From Leisingera methylohalidivorans DSM 14336 (GTDB lineage: Bacteria > Pseudomonadota > Alphaproteobacteria > Rhodobacterales > Rhodobacteraceae), in NCBI RefSeq assembly GCF_000511355.1, contig NC_023135.1:1886371-1950370 (forward strand): a stretch of DNA of 64,000 nucleotides. The letters are read 5' to 3'. The translations under genes and the position numbers were made by a program. Below, piece after piece: positions 27,782 to 36,946 of this stretch (position 1 is the stretch's first letter; each line of letters opens with the position of its first letter). The notes below the pieces were generated by a model. The model was not told where the DNA came from. It was given only the letters and a program-made list of their open reading frames with translations, and searched no databases.

Positions 27782-28228
27782 TTAGCCGTACAGCTCCGCC
27801 GCACGGCGTTCAAAGGCACGCACGATCCGCTGCATCGCCTCGTTAAAGACCACGCCTATGATCCCCTGCAGCACCGCGTTTTTGAACTCGAAATCGACGT
27901 AGAAGGATACGTCGCACGACCCATCCTCGCGCGGGGCAAAGGACCAGTGGGATTTCATATAGCGGAACGGGCCGTCCAGATACTCGGTATCGATCCTGCG
28001 CTCGTCCGGATACAGCGTCACCCGGCTGCCGAAGCGTTCGCGGAACACTTTGAAGGAGATCACCAGATCCGCTTCCATCACCTCGGCTTCCCCCAGCGGT
28101 GCGCGGCTGCGGATACGGGCTGCAGCGCACCAGGGCAGGAATTTCGGGTACTGCGCGACATCGGCCACCAGATTGTACATCTGCTGCGCGGAATACGGCA
28201 TCTGGCGGGTTTCCGAGTGTGTGGGCAT
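27782..28228 (-). CDS. RatA/COQ10-type START-domain protein
   Basis: A 148-residue protein of the polyketide cyclase/START fold, with the family pattern PYSAQQMYNLVADVAQYPKFLPWC near the N terminus and a C-terminal helix that starts NEAMQRIVRAFERRAAELYG. Relatives are RatA (blocks ribosome subunit joining in E. coli) and eukaryotic COQ10 (binds coenzyme Q). In this organism a COQ10-like quinone-binding role is more plausible, because no ratB gene is adjacent. It is divergent from hpt with 74 bases between starts. Confidence 0.9.
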   Translation of the reverse strand: MPTHSETRQMPYSAQQMYNLVADVAQYPKFLPWCAAARIRSRAPLGEAEVMEADLVISFKVFRERFGSRVTLYPDERRIDTEYLDGPFRYMKSHWSFAPREDGSCDVSFYVDFEFKNAVLQGIIGVVFNEAMQRIVRAFERRAAELYG

Positions 28229-28302
28229 CGGCCTGCTGTTTTTCTGCTACAATTGTGCCGCGTCATGTCCTATGAACGCGCGGAAAATTCAAGGGGGCAG
28301 CC

Positions 28303-28848
28303 ATGTCACAGCGTCCATATGTCATTGATGTGATGATCTCGGCCAAGGCCATTGCAGCACGGATCGAAGAGCTTTGCGGGGAAATTCAGGCCGAATTCGC
28401 CGATACCGACAAACTGATCGTGGTTGGCCTGCTGCGCGGCAGCTTTGTGTTCATCGCCGATCTGGTGCGCGAGCTGGACCTGCCGATCGAGGTTGATTTC
28501 CTGGAGGCGTCTTCCTACGGTGACGCGATGGAAAGCAGCCGGGAAGTGCGCATTCTCAAAGACTTGCGCGGTGCCATTGAAGGGCGCGACGTGCTGGTGG
28601 TCGAGGATATCGTCGACACCGGCCACACGCTGAACCACGTGACCCACCTGCTGCAAAGCCGCAATCCTGCACGGTTGAAATCCATTGCGCTGCTGGACAA
28701 GCCATCCCGGCGCGAGGTGGATTTCCGCTCGGATTGGGTGGGTTTTGAGATCCCGGACGAATTTGTCGTGGGTTACGGGATCGACTACGCGCAGCGCAAC
28801 CGGAACCTGCCGCACATTGGCAAGGTGCGGTTCACAGGCGAAGCCTGA
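28303..28848 (+). CDS. hpt: Hypoxanthine phosphoribosyltransferase
   Basis: A 181-residue purine-salvage enzyme that joins hypoxanthine (or guanine) to PRPP. The PRPP loop reads [13 protein letters not shown], the second conserved motif is [15 protein letters not shown], and the C-terminal part contains [18 protein letters not shown], all typical of HPRT. Start ATG at 28303 preceded by a purine-rich GGGGGC. It is followed by 254 bases without a gene apart from a hairpin. Confidence 0.95.
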   Translation: MSQRPYVIDVMISAKAIAARIEELCGEIQAEFADTDKLIVVGLLRGSFVFIADLVRELDLPIEVDFLEASSYGDAMESSREVRILKDLRGAIEGRDVLVVEDIVDTGHTLNHVTHLLQSRNPARLKSIALLDKPSRREVDFRSDWVGFEIPDEFVVGYGIDYAQRNRNLPHIGKVRFTGEA

Positions 28849-28981
28849 TCCGCTTCCCTTCCGCTGCACTCGCGGTGCTCTGCGTTCCTGCAACCTGCGC
28901 TGCCGCCTTCAAGCTCACGGCGGGCGCCTATGCAAGAATGCGGCAATCCTCAGAAAAACGCAGCTGGCCAGGGCGCAGCAA

Positions 28982-29007
28982 GAAACCGGCGCCGGACCGC
29001 CGGTTTC
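28982..29007. other. Perfect hairpin downstream of hpt
   Basis: A perfect 9-bp stem GAAACCGGC / GCCGGTTTC with an 8-base loop lies in the 254-base gap after hpt. No T run follows on the plus strand, so it may be a weak terminator or an RNA structure. The rest of the gap shows nothing gene-like. Confidence 0.5.
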
Positions 29008-29102
29008 CGCCCTGCACCGGCGTTTTCCAGCGCAACGGATTTGCCTTTTCCGTCAGCCCTGATCATCTAGACACCCAACACGGTGATCACAGGAAACCCG
29101 CA

Positions 29103-29432
29103 ATGCACAAGACAGCGATAGCGGCCGCAATTGCTGCGGCAAGCCTCGCCTTTGCCCCCGCCGCCACCCTTGCCGGACCGAAAAAAGGAGCCCCGGGCCA
29201 CAAAAACAGCGCCGCCCATTATGCGCCCGGCCAGGTTAAGAAACGCCATGCGAGGCAAGGCCATATCCAGGGCGGCGACTGGATTTATGTGAACGACTAC
29301 AATCGCTGGGGCCTGAACCCGCCGCGCGACGGTCACCGGTATGTCCGTCAGGACGGTAAAATCTATGAGGTCGTGAAGGACACCCTGGCGATTATCGGCG
29401 CAGTTGCGGTTGTCGACGCGCTGCTGAAGTAG
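29103..29432 (+). CDS. RcnB-family periplasmic protein
   Basis: A 109-residue exported protein with a signal peptide (MHKTAIAAAIAAASLAF, cleavage near TLAG). The basic stretch ends in GDWIYVNDYNRWGLNPPRDGHRYVR, the repeated pattern of RcnB-like proteins, which are linked to nickel and cobalt homeostasis in E. coli, although many homologues are of unknown function. The ATG at 29103 is chosen because it starts the signal peptide. The end, KDTLAIIGAVAVVDALLK, is hydrophobic. Confidence 0.8.
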   Translation: MHKTAIAAAIAAASLAFAPAATLAGPKKGAPGHKNSAAHYAPGQVKKRHARQGHIQGGDWIYVNDYNRWGLNPPRDGHRYVRQDGKIYEVVKDTLAIIGAVAVVDALLK

Positions 29433-29435
29433 CCC

Positions 29436-30578
29436 TCAGCCCAGCAGGTGTCTGACCGTATGCAGAAAAACCCCGGTTCCAGCCGGGATCGCCGCATCCG
29501 GAAAGTCGTAATCCGGATTGTGCAGCTGCGGCTGATCCGTCCCGGAGCCGAGCCAGAACATCGCCGTCTTTGCCTGCTTGGCGAACTGACCGAAATCTTC
29601 GGACCAGCGCTGGGGCATATCCTGCATCTGCACCGGACATCCCGCCGCCGTGGCAGCCGCGCGCAGAACGGCAACCGCCTCGGGATGGTTGGCGCAGGCG
29701 TCAAATACGTCATCGAATCCGGTTGAAAATGCCAGCCCTTCTGCCGCGCAGGCCTGTTCCGCTTGCGCCGTCGCAGCAGCTATCAGCCGCTCCATGCGGG
29801 TATCCGTGACTGTGCGCAACGTGGCCCAAACTTCACCGGATCCCGGCGCGATACCGAACGTGGCCTCGCCCAGCCGGGCGTGAGTCAGGGTGACCAGGGC
29901 AAACTCCGCCCCCAGCTCAGCACCGCTGCTCAAACCTGCAAGGGCGGGCAATAGCTGCGCGATGGCGCCGGCCGGCGACACCCCATCCTGCGGCGCGGCG
30001 GCGTGTGATGTCTTGCCGGTCAGCTTGATCCGCATCCCGCGCGACGCGCAATTGGCAGGACCGGAACACAACGCAACCTGCCCCACCGGCAGCCCCGGAA
30101 AGTTGTGCAGCGAAAACGCATAGTCGGGCGCGATCTGCGCAAAAACGGGATCAGCAATCACTGCGGCTGCGCCCCGGCCGGTTTCCTCGGCCGGCTGGAA
30201 CAGCAGCACGGCACGGCCCCTTGCGGGACGGTTGGCTGAGAGATCCTCCGCCAGGGCGGCAACCATCGCCATATGGCCGTCATGGCCGCAAAGATGGCCG
30301 CGGCCCGCATGGGTGGAACGGTAGGGCTGATCCGACAGCTCCTCGATCGGCAGCCCGTCCAGCTCGCAGCGGATCAGGACGGTGGGGCCATCTGCCCTGC
30401 CCTCATAGACCGCTGCGATTCCATGCCCTCCCAGTCCCGTCAGCAGCTGATCCGGTTCATAACGGCGCAGATAGTCCGCCACCATGGCAGCGGTCTTCTC
30501 CTCGGCGCCCGAAACTTCGGGGATTTGATGCAGGGCTCGGCGCAAAGCGCTGAGCCGCGCCAAACGCTCAGGCGTCAT
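29436..30578 (-). CDS. M20-family amidohydrolase
   Basis: A 380-residue metal-dependent amidohydrolase (M20 peptidase, hippurate/N-acyl amino-acid hydrolase branch). Metal ligands and catalytic residues appear in [12 protein letters not shown] and [12 protein letters not shown], and the dimerisation domain follows. Substrates of this branch include N-acyl and indole-acetyl amino acids; the specific one is unknown. The start codon overlaps the lipA stop codon by 4 bases (ATGA), so it is coupled to lipA, although no metabolic link is obvious. Confidence 0.9.
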   Translation of the reverse strand: MTPERLARLSALRRALHQIPEVSGAEEKTAAMVADYLRRYEPDQLLTGLGGHGIAAVYEGRADGPTVLIRCELDGLPIEELSDQPYRSTHAGRGHLCGHDGHMAMVAALAEDLSANRPARGRAVLLFQPAEETGRGAAAVIADPVFAQIAPDYAFSLHNFPGLPVGQVALCSGPANCASRGMRIKLTGKTSHAAAPQDGVSPAGAIAQLLPALAGLSSGAELGAEFALVTLTHARLGEATFGIAPGSGEVWATLRTVTDTRMERLIAAATAQAEQACAAEGLAFSTGFDDVFDACANHPEAVAVLRAAATAAGCPVQMQDMPQRWSEDFGQFAKQAKTAMFWLGSGTDQPQLHNPDYDFPDAAIPAGTGVFLHTVRHLLG

Positions 30579-31528
30579 GCAAGGCCCAGTTTCTTATTGC
30601 GGGCCTCGCGCAGCCGCGCAAAGTCATCGCCCGCGTGGTAGGAGGAGCGCGTCAGCGGCGTCGCCGAAACCATCAAGAACCCCTTGCCATAGGCGGCTTT
30701 CTCATAGGTCTTGAATTCCTCGGGCGTCACAAACCGGTCCACCGCATGGTGTTTGGGCGTCGGTTGCAGGTACTGGCCAATGGTCAGGAAATCGACATCG
30801 GCTGCGCGCATGTCGTCCATCACCTGTTTCACCGCCTGGGCATCCTCGCCCAGGCCGACCATGATGCCGGATTTGGTGAACATGGACGGGTCCAGCTCCT
30901 TGACCCGCTGCAACAGCCGCAGCGAGTGGAAATAGCGGGCACCGGCACGGACCACGGGATACAGGCCAGGCACGGTTTCCAGATTGTGGTTGAACACATC
31001 GGGGCGTGCGTCCACCACTTTTTCAAGGGCCGAGGCATCGCATTTGATGAAATCAGGCGTCAGGATTTCAATTGTCGTCTTCGGGCTGCGATGGCGCACT
31101 GCCCGGATGGTCTGGGCAAAATGCTCGGCGCCGCCATCCTTGATATCATCGCGGTCGACCGAGGTGATCACCACGTGGTTCAGCCCCAGCTTCTGGACCG
31201 CATCCGCCACCCGGCCGGGCTCGAACACATCCAGATCCTCCGGCGGTTTGCCGGTGGCAATGTTGCAGAACGAACAGGCCCGGGTGCAGACCTCCCCCAT
31301 GATCATCATGGTGGCGTGGCCCTGGCTCCAGCATTCGCCGACGTTGGGGCAACCCGCTTCCTCGCAGACGGTGGTCAGCTTGTTGTCGCGCATGATCTTA
31401 TGCGTTTCGGCATACCCCTTGCCGCCCGGCGCCTTGACCCGGATCCAGCTTGGCTTTTTTGGCTGAGCATTATCGGGACGATGCGCCTTTTCAGGGTGGC
31501 GCTGCTCCGGGATCTTTAGGTCTCTCAC
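30575..31528 (-). CDS. lipA: Lipoyl synthase
   Basis: A 317-residue radical-SAM enzyme that inserts two sulfurs into octanoyl chains on lipoyl domains. The radical-SAM cluster motif is CTRACSFC and the auxiliary cluster uses the N-terminal [12 protein letters not shown]. The C terminus carries the family-conserved serine in [11 protein letters not shown] use a GTG start at 31528, giving VRDLKIPEQ, because AAGGGA lies about eight bases upstream; earlier in-frame ATGs are not preceded by a good ribosome-binding site. From memory, Roseobacter homologues also begin here. Confidence 0.94.
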   Translation of the reverse strand: MRDLKIPEQRHPEKAHRPDNAQPKKPSWIRVKAPGGKGYAETHKIMRDNKLTTVCEEAGCPNVGECWSQGHATMMIMGEVCTRACSFCNIATGKPPEDLDVFEPGRVADAVQKLGLNHVVITSVDRDDIKDGGAEHFAQTIRAVRHRSPKTTIEILTPDFIKCDASALEKVVDARPDVFNHNLETVPGLYPVVRAGARYFHSLRLLQRVKELDPSMFTKSGIMVGLGEDAQAVKQVMDDMRAADVDFLTIGQYLQPTPKHHAVDRFVTPEEFKTYEKAAYGKGFLMVSATPLTRSSYHAGDDFARLREARNKKLGLA

Positions 31529-31748
31529 GTGGGTTTCCCTTCCGGCCTCTGGCTTCATTGCGGGTTTAACATAGCTGATCTGGCTTGGCACGGTCATATC
31601 TTCAACCCTGCCTTGACGTCTTGTCATGGCTCAAAGAGCGGCCAAACACAGGCGCAAATGCCGTTTTCTTTTGCCAAAGCGCGGCCCAGGCCCACATAAT
31701 TCAGCTGCCGAATGAAGATGCGCGGTTAAAATGTTCAGGGAGGGTCCC

Positions 31749-32663
31749 ATGGCCAAGGAACTGGAGAAGTTCAAAGCAGAACATAAGAAACTGGCAGCAG
31801 GTACCAAGACATACACCACTGCTGAGGGCGCCAAGCTCAAAAAACGGGTCGGGATTTCATTGGGCAACGCCTGGGAGGGCGAAGATTACTTCCGCGAAAG
31901 CCTGGCCAAGGCGCGCAAGGACGGAGTTGAATCCAAGAAACTGGCGGATCTGCAAAAGAACAAGAGCTTCAAGGACGGGCTGACCACCTGGAACAAGGCG
32001 GTGGATATTCATCAGAAAGAGCTTGATGCGATGCTGGGCTTTTGCAGCAATGCCAAGGCGCATCTGGCCAAGTTGGACAAACTGCTGGCCGACATCGGCA
32101 AAGATCTGAAAAAGCGATCCAAAACGTCTGCCTCGAAAAAGGATATCGAGGCGCTGCAAGACAAACTGGCCAAGGAAACCGCAGAAGTGAAGAAAGCGGC
32201 GCAGTATGAGGGCAAGCTGAACGCGGCACAGAAATTCTATGCTGCGAATTTCCAGAAAACCGTGGCCAGAATTCTGAAGGAAAGCGATGAGTCCCAGGAT
32301 AAGAAGCTGGATGCCACCGAGCTGCCGCAGCTGCTGGTGGACCGGAATTTGAAGAAATACACCAATCAGGTCGGGGTGCTGGCAAAGGCGATCAATGCGC
32401 ATTGCGTGTCGGCGATCGAAAAAGCCGGGCAGGACCTGAAGGCAGCAGTGCCGGATCTGAAGGCAGCGGAGGCAAAGTACAAGGATCTGAAGAAAATCAA
32501 CGACCAATACCAGACGGTGAAAAAGAAGTTCCCCGGCAAAATCAACGATTCCAAGGACAAGAAGAAGCTTCTGGCCACATTAAAGAAATTCAATGACGTC
32601 ACCACGGCAGCCGAGCGCAAATTGCGCGGCACCAAGGTGACAATCAAAAAGGCGGCAGTCTGA
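31749..32663 (+). CDS. Lysine-rich, all-helical orphan protein
   Basis: A 304-residue soluble protein, strongly lysine-rich (roughly one residue in five by eye) and apparently all alpha-helical, with long amphipathic stretches such as DKLAKETAEVKKAAQ and DLKAAVPDLKAAEAKYKDLKK that suggest coiled coils. It has no signal peptide, transmembrane segment or catalytic motif. The base composition is lower in GC than the neighbours because of AAG/AAA codons. GGAGGG precedes the ATG at 31749. I do not recognise the family; it may be a structural or DNA-associated protein. Confidence 0.75.
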   Translation: MAKELEKFKAEHKKLAAGTKTYTTAEGAKLKKRVGISLGNAWEGEDYFRESLAKARKDGVESKKLADLQKNKSFKDGLTTWNKAVDIHQKELDAMLGFCSNAKAHLAKLDKLLADIGKDLKKRSKTSASKKDIEALQDKLAKETAEVKKAAQYEGKLNAAQKFYAANFQKTVARILKESDESQDKKLDATELPQLLVDRNLKKYTNQVGVLAKAINAHCVSAIEKAGQDLKAAVPDLKAAEAKYKDLKKINDQYQTVKKKFPGKINDSKDKKKLLATLKKFNDVTTAAERKLRGTKVTIKKAAV

Positions 32664-32790
32664 CCGGCAGCCTCTCTTCTGAAGGACGCGAAACCCGCAC
32701 CCGGTGTGCCGCCATTTGGCTTCCGGATGGCACAACTGCGGCGTCTTGTCCGGAACCTTCACATCTCGCGCACGGCCTTATTGATACCGG

Positions 32791-32807
32791 CTTAGAATCA
32801 TTTTAAG
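32791..32807 (+). promoter_or_regulatory. Irr/ICE-type iron-responsive box upstream of peroxiredoxin
   Basis: CTTAGAATCATTTTAAG fits the Irr (iron control element) palindrome TTAGAA-N3-TTCTAA with one mismatch. It lies 41 bases before the peroxiredoxin start, where a promoter is expected (TTGATA at 32781-32786). Assignment is by motif resemblance only. Confidence 0.45.
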
Positions 32808-32848
32808 TCTGCCCGCCGAACGAACACCCACCTTCAGGAGCATCCGAA

Positions 32849-33397
32849 ATGAAAGCTGGCGTTAAGCTGCCCGACGTGACCTTCCACACCCGCGTCCGTG
32901 ACGAAGCGGTCGAAGGCCCGAACCCCTTCCGCTGGGAAGACAAGACCACCGCTGACTACTTTGCAGGCAAGCGCGTTGTGCTGTTCTCGCTGCCCGGCGC
33001 CTTCACCCCGACCTGCTCCACCTACCAGCTGCCGGGCTTTGAAAACGGCTTTGCCGACTTCCAGGCCGAAGGCATCGACGCGATCTACTGCATGTCAGTG
33101 AACGACAGCTTTGTGATGAACAAATGGGCCGAAGCGCAGAACCTGAAAAACGTCGGCGTGATCCCCGACGGGTCCGGCGAATTCACCCGCAAGATGGGCA
33201 TGCTCGTCGCCAAGGACAACCTGGGCTTCGGCAACCGCTCCTGGCGTTATGCCGCCATCATCAACGACGGTGTTGTTGAAGCATGGTTCGAAGAGCCGGG
33301 CCTGTGCGACAACCACGGCGAAGACCCCTATGGCGTGTCCTCCCCGGAGACCGTGCTGAAGCACCTGAAAGACGCCAAGGCCGAAGTCGCCGCCTAA
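32849..33397 (+). CDS. Peroxiredoxin, Prx5-like
   Basis: A 182-residue thiol peroxidase that reduces H2O2 and alkyl hydroperoxides. The peroxidatic cysteine is Cys56 in PGAFTPTCSTYQLPGF, and a second cysteine, Cys153, lies in EEPGLCDNHGEDPYG and may resolve it. Length and motifs fit the Prx5/AhpC-TSA group. Start ATG at 32849, with AGGAG upstream. An Irr-like box lies just upstream. It is followed by a strong terminator and is monocistronic. Confidence 0.94.
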   Translation: MKAGVKLPDVTFHTRVRDEAVEGPNPFRWEDKTTADYFAGKRVVLFSLPGAFTPTCSTYQLPGFENGFADFQAEGIDAIYCMSVNDSFVMNKWAEAQNLKNVGVIPDGSGEFTRKMGMLVAKDNLGFGNRSWRYAAIINDGVVEAWFEEPGLCDNHGEDPYGVSSPETVLKHLKDAKAEVAA

Positions 33398-33421
33398 GGC
33401 GCTGCCGCTTCTGCAAAATCT

Positions 33422-33449
33422 ACGGGTCCGTCATGTGCGGGCCCGTTTT
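33422..33449. terminator. Terminator after the peroxiredoxin gene
   Basis: A 9-bp stem ACGGGTCCG / CGGGCCCGT (one G-T pair), 7-base loop, then TTTTC. It stands between convergent genes. Confidence 0.85.
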
Positions 33450-33470
33450 CGTTTGAGTTCCTGCCGGCGG

Positions 33471-34550
33471 TCAGCCGATCAACTCAGACTCCTGCGCGCT
33501 GGCCTCTCCGTAATAGTCCGTCAGATGCTGAAGGGCGATGCGCAGAACAACTTTTCCAGACCGGGCCGGCCAGCCCAGATTGCGCTCTGCTGTTTCCAGA
33601 CCTTCCAGATGGCAGCAGCAGCGCAGTGCGATATCGCTCAGCCCCATGCCCAGCGCCTGCAGCGCCTCGGTCATGCGTTTGCGGGCGGCGGCCCCGGCCT
33701 CCAGGCTGCTGCTGCGCAACGCTTGGCTGCCTTGGGTGAAATACAGCTTTTCCTGCATCAGATGGCTGCTGATCTGGGCCAGCTCGAAATCTTCCCGCAG
33801 GCGCTTGCCTGCGCTGATCATGCCCGGGGTCAAAAAGGAATTCCCGTCCTTGTCGGACAGCCGGGCCAGCATCTCCAGCGGCGTTTCCGAACCGCTGTAG
33901 CGCGTTTTGCGGCCATAGCTGGATTTATCGCTGTCGTCGGGTGCCAGAAACGGCGTCTGGGCCTCGGCAAAGCCGCCCTCCAGACGGGCCCGCGCCCGGT
34001 TTTCCTGATCGGCAATGATCCGGTTCAACGCACTGCGCCCGGCAGGTGTGATGGCATAGCGGCTGATCCGGCCCCGGCGGACACAGGATATCCAGCCGGA
34101 CAAGGCCAACGCACCGGCAAGGGGACGGGAGACCGCAACCTTCTGCCTATCCGCCTCGGCGCCTTCGCGCACGACCACCGCCATTTCCATGCCCTCGGCC
34201 GCAGCCAAAACCGCACCGCCGCGGCCAAGCAGGGTCAGAACACTGGCCGCCTCCTGCTCGAACCCGGCAGTCAATGCCCGTCCAGCGGGTTTAGCCGGGC
34301 CGGTGCCGGCGTTGCAGGCTTTTCCCGGGGCCGCTTGGTAACACCCGGCCAGGTATGTCAGAACTTCATCGATCAGAGGATCGTCCCGCAAGGTCTCCAC
34401 CCGCCTGACCTGCCGCAGAATGGTCGAGGGATGGCACCCCGCCTTGCGAGCCAACTGCCGGATCGGGCGGCCTGCCTCTGTGTGCTGAAGGTAACGGCAT
34501 GTCTCAAGCGGCACCCAGCCAGGCAGGGAAGTGCGCGGTATGTTTTGCAT
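33471..34550 (-). CDS. Helix-turn-helix protein, DUF6456 type
   Basis: A 359-residue protein. An N-terminal helix-turn-helix is visible around RPIRQLARKAGCHPSTILRQVRRV (residues about 28-52). A winged-helix-like segment with PLAGALALSGWISC follows. The conserved C-terminal DUF6456 region runs from about SETPLEMLARLSDKDG to the end. From memory this family is specific to Rhodobacteraceae and relatives and lies near a DUF6477 gene, as here. It is likely a DNA-binding regulator; the target is unknown. It is divergent from the DUF6477 gene over 233 bases of intergenic DNA, where I see no clear operator. Confidence 0.75.
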   Translation of the reverse strand: MQNIPRTSLPGWVPLETCRYLQHTEAGRPIRQLARKAGCHPSTILRQVRRVETLRDDPLIDEVLTYLAGCYQAAPGKACNAGTGPAKPAGRALTAGFEQEAASVLTLLGRGGAVLAAAEGMEMAVVVREGAEADRQKVAVSRPLAGALALSGWISCVRRGRISRYAITPAGRSALNRIIADQENRARARLEGGFAEAQTPFLAPDDSDKSSYGRKTRYSGSETPLEMLARLSDKDGNSFLTPGMISAGKRLREDFELAQISSHLMQEKLYFTQGSQALRSSSLEAGAAARKRMTEALQALGMGLSDIALRCCCHLEGLETAERNLGWPARSGKVVLRIALQHLTDYYGEASAQESELIG

Positions 34551-34783
34551 ATATCAAGCCCCGGTCGTCAGCCAGGCCAGCCTGCTGGCCGCGATCAATA
34601 GCGGCTGAAGCTTTTCCACGTTCGCCTGACTGTAGTTGAACTAATGCGCGGATCAGGCCTCATTGTTTCCAAAGAAAACATAATCATCACGAAACATACC
34701 GTTCGCCGGTAGACCCCTAGCCGCAACACCACGATAGGTTGTGTTATAGCAAGTCCGGTACAGAGATTTGAAAGGAGAGGACC

Positions 34784-35143
34784 ATGCAGGACGTACACAC
34801 CCGCCTTAAGCTGCTGCGGCGCCCGCGGATTCTGGCACGGGCTGCCCGGCTGGGGGCACAGAACTATTGCCGGCAGCGGGATCTGCACCGGATTCTGGGG
34901 TATGGAACCCTGCCCAAGCCGGCCGCTGCCGTAATGCAGCTCTTGGAGCTGGAAAGCACGCAGGACGCCGCACGTAAGGCGGGTGAAGCGGGATATTCGC
35001 TGATCCGGCATGTTGACGTGCTGATTGCGCTGGCAGGCGAAACCGCCTTCCTGCGCAATACCGCCGCCCGTCCGAAAACGGAAACGGCGGCCCTTCAGGA
35101 CCGCCGTTCTGCTGCGGCAGGGGCTGTTGCCCGCTGCCCCTGA
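34784..35143 (+). CDS. DUF6477-family protein
   Basis: A 119-residue soluble helical protein with the family opening MQDVHTRLKLLRRPRILARAARLGA and conserved middle DLHRILGYG. No catalytic motif is seen. GGAGAGG precedes the ATG closely. The last 20 or so codons run over a strong hairpin that looks like the terminator of the convergent mttB homologue, so the C terminus may vary between strains. The DUF6456/DUF6477 pair seems to be a conserved regulatory unit of Rhodobacteraceae (memory, not proof). Confidence 0.72.
   Translation: MQDVHTRLKLLRRPRILARAARLGAQNYCRQRDLHRILGYGTLPKPAAAVMQLLELESTQDAARKAGEAGYSLIRHVDVLIALAGETAFLRNTAARPKTETAALQDRRSAAAGAVARCP
35083..35108 (-). terminator. Terminator of mttB homologue overlapping the DUF6477 gene end
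   Basis: An 8-bp stem AACGGCGG / CCGCCGTT (loop CCCTTCAGGA on plus). On the minus strand it is followed by a T-rich stretch (TTTCCGTTTT), so it probably stops transcription of the mttB homologue ending at 35159. It lies inside the coding end of the convergent DUF6477 gene. Confidence 0.65.
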
Positions 35144-35158
35144 GCTATTGCTGCGCGT

Positions 35159-36703
35159 TTACATGAACGCGTCGGGCATCGAGGCCTTTTTCTCGGCCAC
35201 GTATTCCTCAAGCGCCTGCTTGATGGCCGGATCCATGGCCGGCTGTTCGTAAGTGGCCAGCAGTTTCTCGACGCGGTTGGTCGCCAGCGCATAGGTATCG
35301 CGCGCGCCTTCTTCTTCCCAGGTCTCAAACGGCTTGTAGTCAAGCAGCTCGGACTTCCAGAACGCCGATTTGAAGTTCGCCTGAGTGTGGGCGCACCCCA
35401 GATAGTGGCCGCCGGGGCCAACCTCGCGGATGGCATCCATTGCCTGGGCGTTCTCGTCCACCGACACGCCTTTGGCCAGGCCGTGCAGAACGCCCAGCTG
35501 GTCTGCGTCCATCACGAACTTCTCAAAATCGGCAACCAGGCCGCCTTCGAGCCATCCGCAGGAGTGCAGCTGGAAGTTCACGCCGGACAGAAGACCCATA
35601 TTCAGCGAGTTGGCGGTCTCATAGGCTGCCTGTGCGTCGGGCAGTTTGGAGCCGCAGAACGAGCCGGCCGAACGGTACGGCAGGTTCATCCGGCGGGCCA
35701 GCTGGCCTGCGCCATAGGTGATGTGGGACGCTTCCGGCGTGCCGAAGGTCGGCGCGCCCGAGTTCATGTCAATCGAGGTCACCATGGCGCCGAAGATAAC
35801 CGGCGCGCCTGCGCGGCACAGCTGGCTGTAAGCGACACCGGCCAGAACCTCGGCCAGAACCTGTGTCAGTGTGCCGGCAACCGACACCGGCGCCATGGCT
35901 CCGCCGACGATGAAGGGCGAGATAATGCAAGCCTGGTTGTTCTGGGCGTAGACTTCCAGCGAGCCCATCATCACGTCGTCGAAGGTCATCGGCGAGTTGA
36001 TGTTGGTCAGCGAGGTCATCACGGTGTTGTTCTGCACGAACTCCTTGCCGAACAGGATACCGGCCATATCGACCGAGTCCTGCGCCCGGCTGGGTTCGGT
36101 CACGGAACCCATGAACGGCTTGTCGCTGAGGGTCATATGCGCCATCAGCATGTCCAGGTGGCGCTTGTTCACCGGGATATCCGTGGGTTCGCAGACGGTG
36201 CCGCCCGAGTGGTGCAGCCACTTGGACATATAGGCGAGCTTCACGAATTTGTTGAAGTCGTCCATGGTTGCATAGCGGCGGCCGCCACTGGCGTCGCGCA
36301 CAAACGGCGGCCCGTAGACGGGTGCCAGCACCATATTGCGGCCGCCGACGACCACTGATTTCTCCGGGTTACGGGCGTGCTGGGTAAACTCGGACGGAGC
36401 GGTTTCGCACAGCTTGCGGGCCAGGCCGCGGGGGATGCGCACGCGCTCGCCGTTGACATCAGCACCGGCTTCGCGCCAGCGCTGCAGCGCCGCCGGATTG
36501 TCAACGAAGTTGACACCGACCTCTTCCAGGATCGTGTCGGCGTTGTATTCGATGATCTCCAGCGCTTCTTCGTTCAGAATCTCGAAGTTCGGAATGTTGC
36601 GCTCGATGTACTTCGCGGTCTCGATCTTGACGCTGGTGCGTTCGGCGCGGCGGGCGGCGCCGCCGCCACCCCGTGCGCGACGGCGCGGTGCTGCTTCTGT
36701 CAT
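35159..36703 (-). CDS. Trimethylamine methyltransferase (MttB) family protein, non-pyrrolysine
   Basis: A 514-residue member of the MttB superfamily, whose corrinoid-dependent enzymes demethylate quaternary amines such as glycine betaine, carnitine and proline betaine. The TIM-barrel is intact, with conserved ISPFIVGGAMAPVSVAGTL, GAQ-type and GCAHTQANF motifs. There is no in-frame amber codon, so pyrrolysine is absent, as in the common non-Pyl MttB proteins. No corrinoid protein or reactivation gene is adjacent, so partners must be encoded elsewhere. The arginine/glycine-rich N terminus RRRARGGGGAARRAER is typical of roseobacter copies. Confidence 0.88.
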   Translation of the reverse strand: MTEAAPRRRARGGGGAARRAERTSVKIETAKYIERNIPNFEILNEEALEIIEYNADTILEEVGVNFVDNPAALQRWREAGADVNGERVRIPRGLARKLCETAPSEFTQHARNPEKSVVVGGRNMVLAPVYGPPFVRDASGGRRYATMDDFNKFVKLAYMSKWLHHSGGTVCEPTDIPVNKRHLDMLMAHMTLSDKPFMGSVTEPSRAQDSVDMAGILFGKEFVQNNTVMTSLTNINSPMTFDDVMMGSLEVYAQNNQACIISPFIVGGAMAPVSVAGTLTQVLAEVLAGVAYSQLCRAGAPVIFGAMVTSIDMNSGAPTFGTPEASHITYGAGQLARRMNLPYRSAGSFCGSKLPDAQAAYETANSLNMGLLSGVNFQLHSCGWLEGGLVADFEKFVMDADQLGVLHGLAKGVSVDENAQAMDAIREVGPGGHYLGCAHTQANFKSAFWKSELLDYKPFETWEEEGARDTYALATNRVEKLLATYEQPAMDPAIKQALEEYVAEKKASMPDAFM

Positions 36704-36946
36704 GGTTTATCCTCACCACAGGCATTTCATTGCGATGGGTATTATAGCCACCTCACACCGCGCCGCCGCAGGATTGCGGCCATTCAAGTTGAAAAGCGAC
36801 ATTGGCGGGGCATTTTCCACCGCGGCTGTGAACTTTTGCATACCTTTACCGGGTTCAGGACCGTTCTGCCGTGAAAATCAGGCCAGCAGGCAGGCGGAAG
36901 CTCAAACCCTCTTGCGGAAACCCTGTTCCTGCCCTATGGCGCGTGC

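Noticed and set aside
27782..28228. RatA-like protein as a toxin-antitoxin system
   Set aside because: No ratB-type partner is adjacent, and the START/COQ10 fold is better explained by a quinone-binding role.
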